Numbered from the stretch's first letter, positions 44,201-57,710 are shown. The stretch: DNA of 64,000 nucleotides from Hedera helix (GCA_947179155.2 OX359283.1:8804264-8868263); one strand, 5' to 3'. The notes: generated by a model from the letters alone, not told the origin. Numbers and translations: made by a program.

Positions 44201-45413
44201 TAAAATATTATTAAATGATTAATAATATTAATAAGTGATTAAAATATTATTAAATGGTTAATAATATTTGAATGTAGTTGTATATTATCAAAATTAGATA
44301 ATATTTTAAAGTATTTGGTACATTATTAAATATCCGAATCATTAAGTTATATAAAAGAAGAATGTTTAATTAAATTAAACCGATGTAAATAGTCAATTTG
44401 TGACTAAATTTTAGACAACTTATTAAAAGTAAGTCGTACGAAGAACGTGTAGTGAAGGTGTAAGTTGGTTAAGTTTACCGACATGTCCAACTAGGTTTGT
44501 TGGGCTAGGGTTTATTTCCGGAACGTAAAGGTTCATTTGTCGAACAACTAAAGAGTTAATTAATAATTTGAATTTAAGGTCTTAAGTTAAGACTAATTTA
44601 TAGTTATTGTAACTAATGATTATGTCAATTTTATATATAAATTGTAGGTTGAACGAAAGACGCAAATAAGCGTAAATGGTAGAAGCGAACCAGACAAGTT
44701 TTTTAGAACTTGCTCCTATATGCATTAATATGCTATAATGTGATTTAAATTGATAATATGAAGATATATTGATGATGTTTGTGGTAGATGAGCAGCATGT
44801 GGTATGACTACATGAAAACTATGTACAAGAATGAAGCATGATTTGCTAAGTGCTAGTTGATTATTGTATGTGATGCATAAGAGGTATGAAGTATTATTAA
44901 TATAAAAAGTCTGATGTAAGAATAAGATGCAAAGCATGTATAATATATGAAGCATGTAATGTGTTATGTGTAATTGTTAAACTTGCGGAGCCGTCGTGCT
45001 CACTCTTGCTTAAACCAACATTTTCAGATAGTGCAAGTTATTCGAAGTTTTGTTAAAGATCAAGAAACAGGAATGCATATTACATTCACTGAAGGTCTAG
45101 CACGACTATTGTAGATATCAGTCCGAATTGGACAGGTAACATGATTGTGTAGTATAAGAATTGGTTAGTATGTAATATGAGTGTCAAATACTCAAATTGA
45201 TTGTAATAAAATGTTGTATCATGTATGATATTGAGACATACTAGGAATGTATAAAGATTGCAATTATGGAATAGAAAGAGATGTTGTAAAATTGTAAATA
45301 AATGCTTATTTAGCAATTATAATATTGTTGGAATTCACGAACAATAAGAAAAATGTAGTACTAGTGTTGAACCGGATTCGAGGTTCGAGGGACCCGAATT
45401 TCGGGTCGTCACA
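40993..45413 (+). repeat. 5' LTR (4.4 kb) of LARD-like element J
   Basis: It starts TGTAATATCTC and ends GGGTCGTCACA. It contains (AT)n at 41214-41251 and 42082-42108, a TATA-like box CTATATATAG at 42382-42391 followed by GA-rich leader, a CG-rich block at about 43365-43460, and the 39-bp minisatellite. It belongs to the family of solo LTR C and the LTR at 57850, in opposite orientation. GACCCGAA and TTCGGGTC form an inverted pair just before its end (45391-45407). Confidence 0.9.
43560..44280. repeat. 39-bp AT minisatellite in 5' LTR of element J
   Basis: About 18 copies of the reverse complement of the unit in solo LTR C, for example ATTAATAAGTGATTAAAATA then TTATTAAATGGTTAATAAT. Copies in the middle of the array are nearly identical, which suggests recent local duplication or homogenisation. 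Confidence 0.92.
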
Positions 45414-45416
45414 AGT

Positions 45417-45429
45417 TTGTATCAGAACT
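45417..45429 (+). promoter_or_regulatory. Primer binding site of element J (tRNA-iMet type)
   Basis: TTGTATCAGAACT, four bases after the 5' LTR, resembles TGGTATCAGAGC. It confirms that the 4.4-kb repeat to the left is a 5' LTR. Confidence 0.82.
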
Positions 45430-47349
45430 GATAGGTTATAAACCTTAGATAAGAGTATCTTAGGCTATAACCGTACTATAAGATAAGTAAAATGATAAAT
45501 GAATAAACTTCGGAAGAGTTTAAGTAATAAAAGATGAATTTAGAAAATTCATATATAGAAGATTATCCAAAAATGGATTTGAGAAGATATAAGAGAAATA
45601 AAAAAGGTCATGTTATACCTAATTTGAAGAAATGATAAAAAAATATCTTATGATAAGATTTTGAGAAGCATAAAGAAAATGCTAATAAGGTAATGAAATG
45701 ATTAAGAGAGATGAACTCGTAATGAGTCAGATGTGCTAAAATATGAATTGAGAGAATTCGTATTTAATTAAGAAAAATTAGAGGTATGTGGGATTTTTCA
45801 GTGAGGACTCATAGTAGTGGTTGAGATGTACACTTCCTTGTATGGGCAGAGATTTGTGTTTGGTTTCACGACCACTTAGCTTCCTAAAATGATAATCAGT
45901 GGAGATCCAGCGTCACGGTATCAGTTATGTATGTTGAGAAGGTGATTCTTTTCTTCTATATATATACATGATACATAGGAAGTGATAAAGTTTAAGGTGA
46001 GTTGCGTGTTCTTAAAACTCACATGTATGGTAAGTTCGTAACTCATAATCGTATGGTGGAATCCCTCAGCGAATGGACGATTATGGTCTGACTAGGATAA
46101 GTTCTTCAACCCATATGATTGTGGCAAGTTCCTGAACCCCTAATGTGTGGTAAGTTTGATGAACAGTGAGTGTGAGTAGAGTTAATTAGCAAGATTAAAG
46201 CTATACTAGATATAGTTATTAAGCTGGAAAAGAATGTAGAGGAAATTTTTAAGGTGTTTTGAGATTTTAGGATATTCCAAATTTTCTATCTATGCTAGAC
46301 TTTGAAATTTTTAAAAATTATGCCAAAATCGCACTTTTGGTGCTTTTGAAAAGACAAATGTATTTTAGGGATCATTAATGCATTTAGTGCAGAGATGATA
46401 AACGATGGAGTCATCAATGCAGAGTAACCTAGTGTTGGATGTATTTTTAAGCCCACTATGGTATGATGTAATATGACAAAGTCATAAAATGATTTTCAAT
46501 ATTTTGAAACGTTTAAAGAATAGTTTATGCTAATTTTTTTGGCTAGAAAAATTGATTTGAAAATATCAAAATATATTTATAAAATCATCATACGCCATTA
46601 AAGCCATGGTGCAGAGATGAAAAAGACGGAATTCTCAACGCACTGTTGCAACGGTGCGGTAGCATGAAGTCCTAAAAATGTATTTCGGTTATTTTAACTA
46701 ATCTGAAATGATTTTCGATTCGTAATATACGAACAGTTCAATGATGTGAGTTTACGTCATTTATTTTGACTGGACACTTTTGGTCAGTAATGACTCAAGC
46801 TTTATTATCCAATCCAAATTATTTGGAGCGGAATTTTGTAGTAAGTCTGAGGTGAACAACCCTATAATGGGGGATATGTCAGAGCCATGAATAAAGAACC
46901 CACGAGGGGGCGCCCAAGAGTGGTGACATACTGATATAACAAAATATGGGTTGGTAAATTCAAAGAGTTCAATCCTAAGAAAAGTCGTGCACAACGCAGA
47001 AGTACGATAGGCTGATCACCTAGAGTACTGGATATTACAATTGAAATGATTGTTAATATTCAAAATGAAATGGTAGTTTTCTGTCTACCGGGTATTGTAA
47101 ATACTCAAAACGTATGTTCACAATCTTTATGACTCCTCAGAATAGTATGAAAGTTTTAATGAATATTTTGATTTTCAATTTATTCTTTTGTAAGATATTA
47201 ATTTTTAATTTATTCTTTTGCAAGATATTCCATTGTTCTGGAATTGTAAGTTTAGAAGTATGAACTTCCTAGCAAATGGTGGTTATAAAATTTGATGAGT
47301 AAAGAGTTATACTCAGAGATGAAAATTGGTAGAAATGTGTATGAGATAA
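45430..47349 (+). other. Internal region of element J, almost non-coding
   Basis: About 1.9 kb without gag, protease, RT or integrase motifs. It has purine-rich leader sequence to about 45800. From 46010 to 46160 come loosely repeated words such as CATGTATGGTAAGTTCGTAA, CGTATGGTGGAATCC, GATTGTGGCAAGTTCCTGAA and ATGTGTGGTAAGTTTGATGA. A short frame at 46889-46936 (MNKEPTRGRPRVV) could be a trace of a gag N terminus but is too short to trust. The layout fits a LARD-type non-autonomous element that depends on proteins from relatives. Confidence 0.75.
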
Positions 47350-47383
47350 TTTCGGGGACGAAATTCTTATAAGAAGGGGTGAA
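47350..47383 (+). promoter_or_regulatory. Polypurine tract region of element J
   Basis: TTTCGGGGACGAAATTCTTA then TAAGAAGGGGTGAATG directly precedes the 3' LTR. It is the direct-strand version of the PPTs seen reversed at 6661 and 62230. The GGGGACGAAAT part is the end of pol in this family. Confidence 0.85.
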
Positions 47384-47604
47384 TGTAATATCCCAGATAT
47401 TTTCAAGATTTTAGATAATATCTTAATTGATTTAATTAAAGGTTAAGGTTTAAAACGTAGAATTGGAGAAGTAAAATGTATAGAAAAATGAGTAAACATT
47501 TTTTTTTAACATAATTTAATTGTTAAAAATTAAATGTGAAAATATTTTAATGATTCATGTAGAGAATTTATTAAGGAAATAAATTCATTTGAGAAGTGAA
47601 AGTG

Positions 47605-47639
<35 letters not shown>

Positions 47640-49545
47640 AAAGCGTGCTTGTTAGCCAAATAAGAGGATGAGTAAGTTGGTACTCAATTAAACTAATAAA
47701 TTAATTAGTTTAATTATGAAGTAAGAAGGAAAGTCATGAAATATAATTAATTATGTTAATTATATTAGTTATGAGTTAAAGTTATAGAGAAACTAGAATG
47801 GTTGTCTAGAATGACATTATTAATAAGTTAATTAATTAAGTAATTAACTTAATTATTAAATTATTGTATAGAATTCAAAAGTGAATTTAAAACAAGCCCA
47901 ATATTTTAATTGTTGTAAGTCTTGTTGGTAATTATAAAGAGGTTAAAATAATTAAATGATTTAATTCTATGTAGAGTCCAAGTAATTTATTTACTACTAG
48001 TGGACTAGCCCAAAAGGATTATAGATGTTAACCCAATATGGGAATATTTGTATGAAGTGGGTAATTAAATAAGAGAGCCCAATAAAAAGTAAAATATGTA
48101 GTCCAAACCATTAAAAGTCAAATGATGGTCAATGTGTTAGGAGAAGCATTTCAAGTATTGATTGAGTGTAGAGAATTAACTAGTGTAGGGTTAATTGAAT
48201 AACCCTAGTTGGTAGACAAGAGAGAGCATTAACCAATCATTGGTTAATTGCTAGGTAAATAAATGTGATGTTGAGAATTAACTATGGATGAGTTAATTAT
48301 GTAACCCAATGTGGTAGAATAATTTAATGCATGTCTAATTGGATTATATTATAAGTCCAAATGAGGTGTTAAGATAAGTTAAATAAATTAACCTAGTAGT
48401 TCATATAATTAATTAAACATTGATCCAAGTAATAATTAAACTAGCCCAATGCTTGTTTTAATTAAATGGAACATAGGGTATTTAATGTTAGCCCAATGTA
48501 ATAATTAATGTGAGCCCAAACCAATTAATTGAATGAGCCCAATATATTAAATCCTAGAGTCAAATGTGGAGCCAAAATGGTAGTCAAAGTTGTGGTCAAT
48601 GTATATATATTAGTGTATATATATGTGGATACTTATATAATGATATATAATATAAAAATAAAGCTAAATTGGTGTATTAAATAACAATCCCGAATTTTGG
48701 GGCCCACATGGTCATAAAGCTTACTTGTTGGTTGATTTTTGAGTGCAAAGTGGTTTAGTAACTCCCTACCAACCCTAGTCATTCATATGGTCAATCAAAA
48801 TTTAATCGAACAAAAGTTATTTTGATAATCTAGAAGTCTAAAAATATGATATATAGGTATATTCATGGTTTGATATAGTTAATACATGTATTTGTGTGGA
48901 TGGTACGTAAAGAATTAAAAGGAAAGTCCATATAACGATTTACCGATAAAACCCTAGATGGTTCGATCTTAAATTTATTGTCAAAACATTTTCAAAAATG
49001 TGATTGAACCATGAAATGTTATAAAACAAGAAGTTAGGAAGTCAACAACACTAATTTGGTGTCATTTGGATGTGTAGAGTTTATTTTATTCAAGTTTGAA
49101 CCCTTAAAACCACGGATTTGTGAAATTAGTTTTCACTTTGTCCTTGCGAGCAGTTTTTAGTCCAATTCTGTTCGGAATTTGAATTTGTGATCTAAAGAGA
49201 AGTTGTATATGGGGAAAGTCTGATGAGAATAGACTCAAGAATCACCCCAAAATATTTTGAAATGAGGAAGTTATGACAGTTTTAGTAAAAGAGGTTCGGG
49301 CAGTCAAAACGAGCGCCACCAGCGCTCAAACTTTCTGCTTTGAGCGGCACCGGCGCTAGAATAAGCCTATGACCAGCGCCGCCAGCGCTGGTACAGTGTT
49401 AAAAAGCCAAAATTTTGATATTTTAAAGTTTTATCAAGTCGGAACTCTGGTTTAACTTATCAGTTAATGAAAAGTCTAAGCGAAACACCGTTAGGGACTT
49501 AAAACCTAAGATAAACTTGTAAAATGAATGTGTTTGAATATCAAA

Positions 49546-49617
<72 letters not shown>

Positions 49618-49655
49618 ATTAGTGACTAATTAGTAGTTAAAAGCTTCAAAATCAC
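47384..49655 (+). repeat. 3' LTR of element J, with internal deletion and right end missing
   Basis: It starts TGTAATATCCCAG and matches the 5' LTR block by block. Relative to the 5' LTR, roughly 380 bp are absent at about 48800, including the TATA-like box and putative start region. The minisatellite and U5 are also absent, because the LTR ends at about 49655 after TTAGTAGTTAAAAGCTT. (AT)n runs lie at 47607-47637 and 49550-49610; the second is about 60 bp, against none at the matching place (43525) in the 5' LTR. A GC block with CGCCACCAGCGCTC and CCAGCGCCGCCAGCGCTGG is at about 49305-49395. Confidence 0.85.
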
Positions 49656-49770
49656 TTTTTGACCATAGAAGATCATTTTCATGCATAGATCTACATATAC
49701 ACACATAAATACCTATATATCTCCACCAAATCTTCATTCTTATATCTTCGAACCCTTCATGGTTCCAAAC

Positions 49771-52700
49771 TGTGACGCCCCCAAATTCAGGCTCCTGGAA
49801 CCTTGAACTTGGTGTTCACTATTCATAATATCGTATCGCATACATTAATCAGCACCCATAATTACCATTAATATACATTACATATGCTAATCTCCAACAT
49901 AAAACAAAATACATCTCTCACACTCCCAGGGTCATTAACCTTTACATACATATAACATTACTAAGATAACATTTCCTATCTACAATCACAACAAAGATTT
50001 AAGACTACCAGCTGGGGACAACACATCAATTTCTTCAGTCCGATATCTTTCCTTTGCCTTTGTCTTTCTTATCTAGATTCTCGGGTTTTACATCTTTGTC
50101 TGCGACATTTTAAGCAAGTAAAATTGAGCAACTAAAGTGCTCAGCAAGTATAATGAACAGAATAACAATGTATTATGAGAATCGGGATTTATACCAATAG
50201 TGTAACATTAATTCAATAAAAACGAAAGAGAATAATTGCAGGAATTATCTTTTGAAACATGATACAAATGAATTAAACTGAGGGTCACAAGACCATTGAA
50301 CATAGGTTAATCAATTTTAATATTGATAACCCGTTTATGTCATAAAAACCATAAAACCTTAAACCCGTACTCGAGGTGATCAGCCTCTCGTACCTATGAC
50401 TGTGCACATCATATTACCGCATGTCGCGGGGGATCGAAATTTAAAGCATCCGACAAGCTATACCCCTGGAATAGGGTTGTTCATCTCAGTTTCTAGGAGT
50501 CCGCACCAAAACAATTTGGTTTGGCTCGACATTAAGCAATATAGAGTAATTTGAAATTTAATTGTATCATAAGTCTAACCGAACAAATGGTCTAGACTCA
50601 TAATTATCAATTCATTGACAAACAATTATGTTTCGTTATGAATGACGTTTATGAATATATATATGTGTAACAAAAGAGATTTTTCAATGAATAATCCTCA
50701 ATATCACTGAAATCAATATTCGATAAAATGGAATAATGATGAAACTTTAGGAAATAAAATTTAATAAATATTTCAATAACTAACACATGAATAATGGTTC
50801 AAAGCTAGGGTTTAGGAACTTGCCTCGATATCCGTTTACTATGTTAACTGCTAAATTTTCCTTTCCTGAACACCCTATAATAATAACATAATCAAATAAT
50901 AATTATTTAGTAACTTACGATATTAATTTATATAATTAATATCACTTTTAACCTAATTATTCTACCTATCGGCTCTATATGGGTATTTATAATTAATTAT
51001 AATCTAATTTGGTTATTATTCTAATTATGTTCTTTTAAATTTCCATTATCAAACCTTTAATAATTAATTGGAATTATTCCCCAAAATTGGAAATTTGTTA
51101 GATTTAATTTATAAAACATTTTTATATATTTTTCTGATTTTATATGATTTTTACATAATTTTTATCAATTTTTAAACATTTATTTTAATTAAATTCACTT
51201 TCAATGGCATTTTCGTAAATAATCTGAAATCCGGATCCAGGGGCAGAACGGTAAATTCGCGGAAAACCGATCGGCCGCGCATGGCGCGTGACCGGCCTTC
51301 CGCGGACCAAACGACGTCGTTTGGTGTTGTCCCGGAAAATCAACAGCCGCGCATGGCGCGGCCCAAAATTTTTCTGCCTGAAACGACGCAGTTTCGTTCC
51401 TGGGCCGGAAAAAAAAATTTGGCCGCGCGCTATGCGCGGGCGGCCAAAAACTTTTTCTTCTTCTTCCTGCGTCACAGTAGCCACCCGGAACATATTTCTA
51501 CCATTTTTGCTATTATTTTCCAACATATAACTACACTAAATATTATATAATTCACCCATACACATCAGAAAAATATATAGAACAATTATATAATTATTTA
51601 TAAATTTTTCATATAATTAATTTATCACCACAAATACTTAAATAAATCAATAAAAATGATTTTATACCTTCTTTTGAGGCTTTGTATGCAACCGGATAGC
51701 TCCAATTATTTTTCTTGTCGGCGATAATGGTGGTTGTGGGTGGCGGATGGTGATGGCGGAGAAGAAAGAAGAAAAACTGATGGTTTGTTTGGTTTAGCTA
51801 CTTGTTATGTTATAATATTATTATTACTTATTTATTTCATATATATATATGCACACTTAGCTGCTTTGAAATTGGTTTACTTAAATCCACCGACTTAGTT
51901 TAAGTCGGTGAGAAAGACAATTATCACGCATACGTACAAAATTAATACATTACGTAATTAATTCGGGTAATAAATATTTTATATAATATATATAAAATAT
52001 TTATTTTAATTTACCAAAATTCATAAAATGATTTATAAATAATATTCACATATTTTTGGGGCACTTTATTTGATAAATTTTGTACACATATAATGACTTG
52101 CATGTACTTGTATGAAATATTTTATATTTCCAAAATTAATAAAATAATACCCATAATTTAATAAAATTATGTTTCTCTATTTCTCAACTTTGTTACATAT
52201 ACATTACGTAAACATACATGTATTTTTTTTTTTATTACTACATAATATATACATAAATTAATTATTATATATATTATGTATTATAACAATTTCTCTTACA
52301 TGCATAATTCATAAAACATTATATCTCATAAAAATAGAAATAATTCTATTTTTCATAAACATAATTTATTTTATTAAAAATACTAATTATTCATATTTAT
52401 TTACTATTCTTTTCACTATCTTATATAAATTATACAATATAAATTCTGTATAATTTATATAATTATTAACCTTTTCTTTAATAAATTTATTTTCATGTAT
52501 AAATTATATATCACCCTCATATAATTTATATAATCAAAATTCCTTCACACATATTTATATTTTCTTATATAAAATATATATTTATCTCTATATATATTTT
52601 ATATATATAATTAATTTCTTAATAATCTCCAAATTTCCTCATAATTATAAATTAATCCACGATTAATAATTTTGACTTCATTAATTACCTCATTATCTTT

Positions 52701-52892
52701 AATTTAATTCAGGATAAATTTTTAATATTCATCCTCTTTTTATTAACATATACCATTAAATTAATAACCGTAATAGAATATACATCCATGATTAATTTAC
52801 ATAATTCACATTAATTGCTTAGTTTAAATACTAAAATACACACATTTTATTTATTTAAACTTTTTACACGTCATAATATCCTGGATATTACA
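49771..52892 (-). mobile_element. Solo LTR G (3.1 kb) with perfect target duplication
   Basis: It starts TGTGACGCCC and ends TGGATATTACA. CAAAC lies on both sides (49766-49770 and 52893-52897), a perfect 5-bp duplication as made by Ty3/Gypsy integrase. There is no internal region, so it is a solo LTR. A GC-rich palindrome block lies at 51235-51460. The open frames seen there (51185-51550) come only from the low stop density of that block. Confidence 0.95.
51235..51460. repeat. GC-rich palindrome block in solo LTR G
   Basis: Contains CCGCGCATGGCGCG twice (about 51275 and 51348), the near-perfect palindrome AACGACGTCGTTTGG, a second ACGACGCAGTTTCGT, and GGCCGCGCGCTATGCGCGGG. The words are inverted-arm structures of 12-16 bp. 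Surrounding LTR sequence is strongly AT-rich. Confidence 0.88.
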
Positions 52893-54171
52893 CAAACACA
52901 ACCAATCTTCCACAACCAACCATGGTAAAACATATATTAAACATTATATTAAAAGGAAAATACTAGGGTTTAAGGTAAGAAACATTTTTAAACCTTAAAG
53001 CTCTTCTTCCTGTTGAGATGAAACCAACTAGAATCTCTTTATTAGCTTCTTGATCCCCATTGAATTGGCTTAAAGAGCCCTTTTGGTGTTATTTCTTATC
53101 TCTCTCACACACAAGAACCAAGTGTTCTCTTCCTTCTCTCTAATTTGCTAGCATTTATGAAAAATAGAAGTATTCTAGTGGTCAAAAGAGAGTCTTAGTG
53201 AATTATATCTCATCTACCAATATCTATACTTACAATCCATAAATTTATAGGTTTATCTCTAACCTTATCTCTTATCCACCCAAGCTAGCTTTTTAGGATT
53301 TCATGGACTTAAGATTATGCCATATGGATACTAGAAGATTGCATATGGGTCCCTCTTATCTTTCCAACATCACCACCGGCCCCCATCCTATCATCCCCCA
53401 ATTTTTGGTTTATTTTTACTATCAATTTGGTAGATATATTGACCAAAATGTTGACTTTTACTTAATATACCGGTTAGGTCAAGGTTTGAGCTACTAGTTT
53501 AATTTTACTTGTGCTCAATTAATTAAATCAATAGGCTACACATTTCTAGTGGCATGACTTGTAAATTAAAAAAAAAAAGTATTGGGCTAGTTAAATTAAA
53601 TCAAATAATCACATAACATTGTCTACAAATCCATTATACAATTAATGTTTGGGCTTGTTTAATTAACTTACTACACTAGTTCATTAAAAATTAATTATTT
53701 ACTTAGACTATTAATTTATTCACATTAAACTTTACGCATTAGGCTCATTTACCAATCACATTAATTTTATCACATAATCCAATTAGACTTGCTATATTCA
53801 AGATTAAGTGAATATTTAATTAGGTTTACTAACGTATCAATTTATTAATATTAATTTTCTTAGGTTAGTGCATTAATTTAATTACTCAATTAATTATACT
53901 TTCCTTTAATTGCTCATACAATCACTTCGTGATTATTTATCTTCTCAATTGTCATTCAAGACTAATATTCAAGATATGTTAAATTTATAACAAAAACTTA
54001 CATAACTTCTCACTAACTTTCTTAGTTAGTTCCACAACTTAACCTCCTTTTTAAATCTTCTAGTTTATTCAAAGTATTTAAATTAACTACTTCACATAAT
54101 CACATAACACACATACATAGTGTTTCCTAAATTAAATAAAAAATTAAACTCGTATTTTGTTGGTTATTACA

Positions 54172-55065
54172 ATTAAAGTTGGATACTTGAACCAAAACAC
54201 AAAATCACATACATAGGAAAATCACATAAAACATAGATTGGAATACAATTCAATCTTTATTAATCACTTAACACATAGTTCAGGTTAAAAGTTTAACCTC
54301 TAATCCTATACGATCATATCTTAAAATCATATTTATTCTTAACATAATTCAATATATACCCGAACAATCGTTTCTTAGGTATTCGTTTCACAAAACTAGG
54401 TTTTAAATCTTAACATTTATTATAATATTTTAAGACCACATTTAATATTCTCAAAAATATTTGGAAAAATACAAAATTTCAATTAGAATTCTACAATAAT
54501 AAGTGAATTGAAAGGTAAGAATAGATGTGAGATAAGAAGGAAGGTAATGCATGAGAATGTGGAGATATATAAAGAAGTTATATATGGTTAAAGAGGTATG
54601 CAAACATGTGTGATTTCTATATACATTTTAATAAATATATTTTTGTAATTATCAAAACTTTTATTTAATTTTTTAATCCCTTCAGAGATTCCTCTTCAAC
54701 TTCTAGCAAAGGGTCACACAAGTCGGGTTTTAAATGACATTCTATTGCTTCTTCCATTCTCTCACACAGCTTTCACTCCAAGAATTCTCAAGTTGAGGGC
54801 GCTCTTTAGAACTAGAGACTTTTTCTCTCTACATCTCTCCTCGCTCCAACTTTTACTCTCCACAAGATTAACTTTTCCTATAACTTAACCTCTATCAAGG
54901 CTTAGCCTTTTGAGAACTTATTATCTACGAGACTTCTTTCATTCAACGTTTTCTATCTCATTCCTTACTTCATATAAATCTCATATCTCTACTGATTGCT
55001 CACCTCCAACCAACAAAGAACCCACAATTGGAAGCCTACATTTTCAATTCCACAAACATCAAACT
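54172..55065. other. Unassigned AT-rich stretch between two LTRs
   Basis: About 900 bp between the end of LTR F and the start of LTR H. It is pyrimidine-rich on + from 54690 to 55060 (CTCTCTACATCTCTCCTCGC and similar). No protein domain, RNA gene or transposon end was recognised. It could be an unusual leader or ordinary flanking DNA. Confidence 0.5.
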
Positions 55066-57310
55066 TGTAACGACCCCAAAATTCCTGTACTTGCTACAGT
55101 AGACCTTGTGCGTTATTGAACAATATCTTACATAATATCAACATCATTCATCAATGATTTTATTGATAAAACTCATTAAATTTAAACTTTAAAACGTTCC
55201 TTCATTATTTAATTTCAGATATATTTCTCTTCTCACAATCATTTAAGTTATGATTTATTCGATTACAATCTTTATGAGTATACATAAACTCACAATCTAA
55301 CATTCACTTTCTTTCTATACAATCTTCTTTACTTAGTCATTCATGATTCGTAATATTAATAATCATTTAGCATAAATAAATGCTTTACTAACTTACAACT
55401 TTTAGCCTTAAATATGTCAAGACATATCTAGCAAGCATCTATACAAAATATATTTACAGATATTTGTACAAAATCACTTTACCCCATAAGGGTTAATTAC
55501 ATCAAACTAATTAAACATTCTAACAACATATGTTTATATTCAAAACTTAACTTCGCTTACTTCTATACATTAATCCATTATATCCTGTGTCTTTACCGAA
55601 ATCTTCGAGTTTCTCGTACTTTGCTAAAAATGTTTATTTAAAGTAAGGGTGAAAAACTAGCAGTTATCATATAACACATACTTTTAATTTCAACTTGTTT
55701 CACATTGCTCATGTTTTGTGTTTAACACATACTTCATATTATTCATTATTCACACTTAATATATGCTTCACATTTAACACGTATTTCATGTGTAATTCAT
55801 GCTACAGGTTTAATACATGCTATATATTTTTCATATATCTCATATCACAATTTTATTTAATTTTCATAATTCAACCAACTCCAATAATCATTCTATTTTA
55901 ACAAATTTATATCACAGTGTAGCACAGGTACACATTTCAACATGTTCACAAGAATTTTACATATTACGAAAAAAGTTTGCACATAACAATTAACAATTTC
56001 ATAGATAACAAGTATTGAAAAACTTGTCTGATATGTTTATCCTGCTTACGATAATGTTTTGTGTTCCTCGTACGACGTACAAGTTTAATATGTCGGTCTG
56101 CCAATTAGTTATGCTTATAACTCATTGTTATTCTTCATTCAAACTTATATAACACTAGTTTATTTTACTAGTTTATTAACTTACTTCTAAGTTCAATTTC
56201 ACACTTTTTGGGTTGTCCAAAAAGTACTATACAATAATTACATATTTGGATTCTATATGAAAAACTGAACAACATATTAAGAATTTGTAAAATGCACAAA
56301 AATTGACTTGGCCAACCAAAAATGGCTTTACTAGCCAAAAACAACAACTACCCAATGCCTTAGCCAAAATTCTGGAAATTCAGGAATTTTCAGTTTTTCT
56401 TATTTTTTTACTAGTTTTGAAAATTCATAACTCATTTGTTATATGTCGGATTAAACCACTTTTCGGCTATATTCTATCTCATACTACATAGTATTTATTA
56501 AAAATATAAACTGTTTGAAAATAGTTTGGCAAGACTAGAGAAAACAGGCTTGAAAAACTGCGTTCATCAAGTTTCAAAGCAGGAAATTTTGAAAATTTAT
56601 TATTTTCATGGTAGTTTTGAAAATTCATATCTCCTTCCTTATAACTCCGATTAAGCTCAAATTTAATTTGGACAATATGTACTCTATACTACATAGTATT
56701 TATTAAAAATACAACTTGCTTGAAAATAATTTGGTGAAACCCGAGAGCAAGGCTACAAAAAACTGCATTTGACATGTTTTGCCACTTTTGACTAATTTGC
56801 TAGAAAAATCATATAAAATCAATTGTAACTCCGATTTAGTCCGTTCAAGTTGCATTATCTTCATAACTTAGTGATTTACAAAACCAAATTTATAGATTTT
56901 GAAAATAGCATATACATTTGGTTTTAAAAATTTGAAAACCAAATAAGCACTAGTTTAAGCTAGTTTTCATGCTCATTCTCATTCTTTTTTCATTTTCGCA
57001 TACCAAGACACAAAAAAAACACATAAACTCTATCAAGACTCCTTCCTTATCTCTTCAAATCCGCCATGATTCTCAACAATTTGAACTCCCACAACCAAGC
57101 ACGCATTAACTATACAAAAAACAAAATTAATTAAACTAGAGATTAGAAAACTTTTAAACCTTAAATGGAGAATTGATAATTAATCCGCCTTGCTATGCTT
57201 GATCTTCAGTTCTTTTATACAAGAACCTCTTCTCTCAAAGATCACAAACTAATTTTCTCTCTACACTTTAATGAAGTTAACAAATTAAATGAAGAACTAT
57301 TCTAACCCTT

Positions 57311-57355
<45 letters not shown>

Positions 57356-57647
57356 TCAATACTTGCATATTTATATATTACACCAACACATGCATAATTA
57401 ATTCAATTAACATATCTTAGGCCACTAATTTAGGATACCATGAATTTAATTCATTGGACTTATTTAAATAATTTGCTTGGGCTTAGCACCATACCTCTTA
57501 TGTAATAGATTGGGCCTACATCATTCATTCCAAAATATGTCTAAAAGCAATATATATTTAATTTATCCATACTAACATAGTTAGTTTATTTAATACATTT
57601 TGGATCAACCATTGGACTAATATTAATTCAATTCATTGGGCTTCGTA

Positions 57648-57710
<63 letters not shown>

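Larger units (their letters stand above)
49656..54171 (-). repeat. Left-truncated LTR F (minus orientation), split by solo LTR G
   Basis: Pieces 49656-49770 and 52893-54171 are one LTR interrupted by solo LTR G. They resemble the middle and U3 of the LTR at 55066-57849 and, further right, of 35085-35854. The right end is GGTTATTACA at 54171. No PPT follows, so it was probably a solo LTR or lost its internal region. The left end is missing at the junction with element J. Confidence 0.7.

Noticed and set aside
43560..44280. Centromeric-type satellite
   Set aside because: The 39-bp array is confined to LTRs at a fixed position beside a GC-rich island, and is far shorter and more AT-rich than usual centromeric arrays.
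51185..51550. Three overlapping open frames on both strands in solo LTR G
   Set aside because: They lie in a GC-rich palindrome block where stop codons are rare by composition. Their translations are Arg/Pro-rich with no domain, and the block is inside an LTR.
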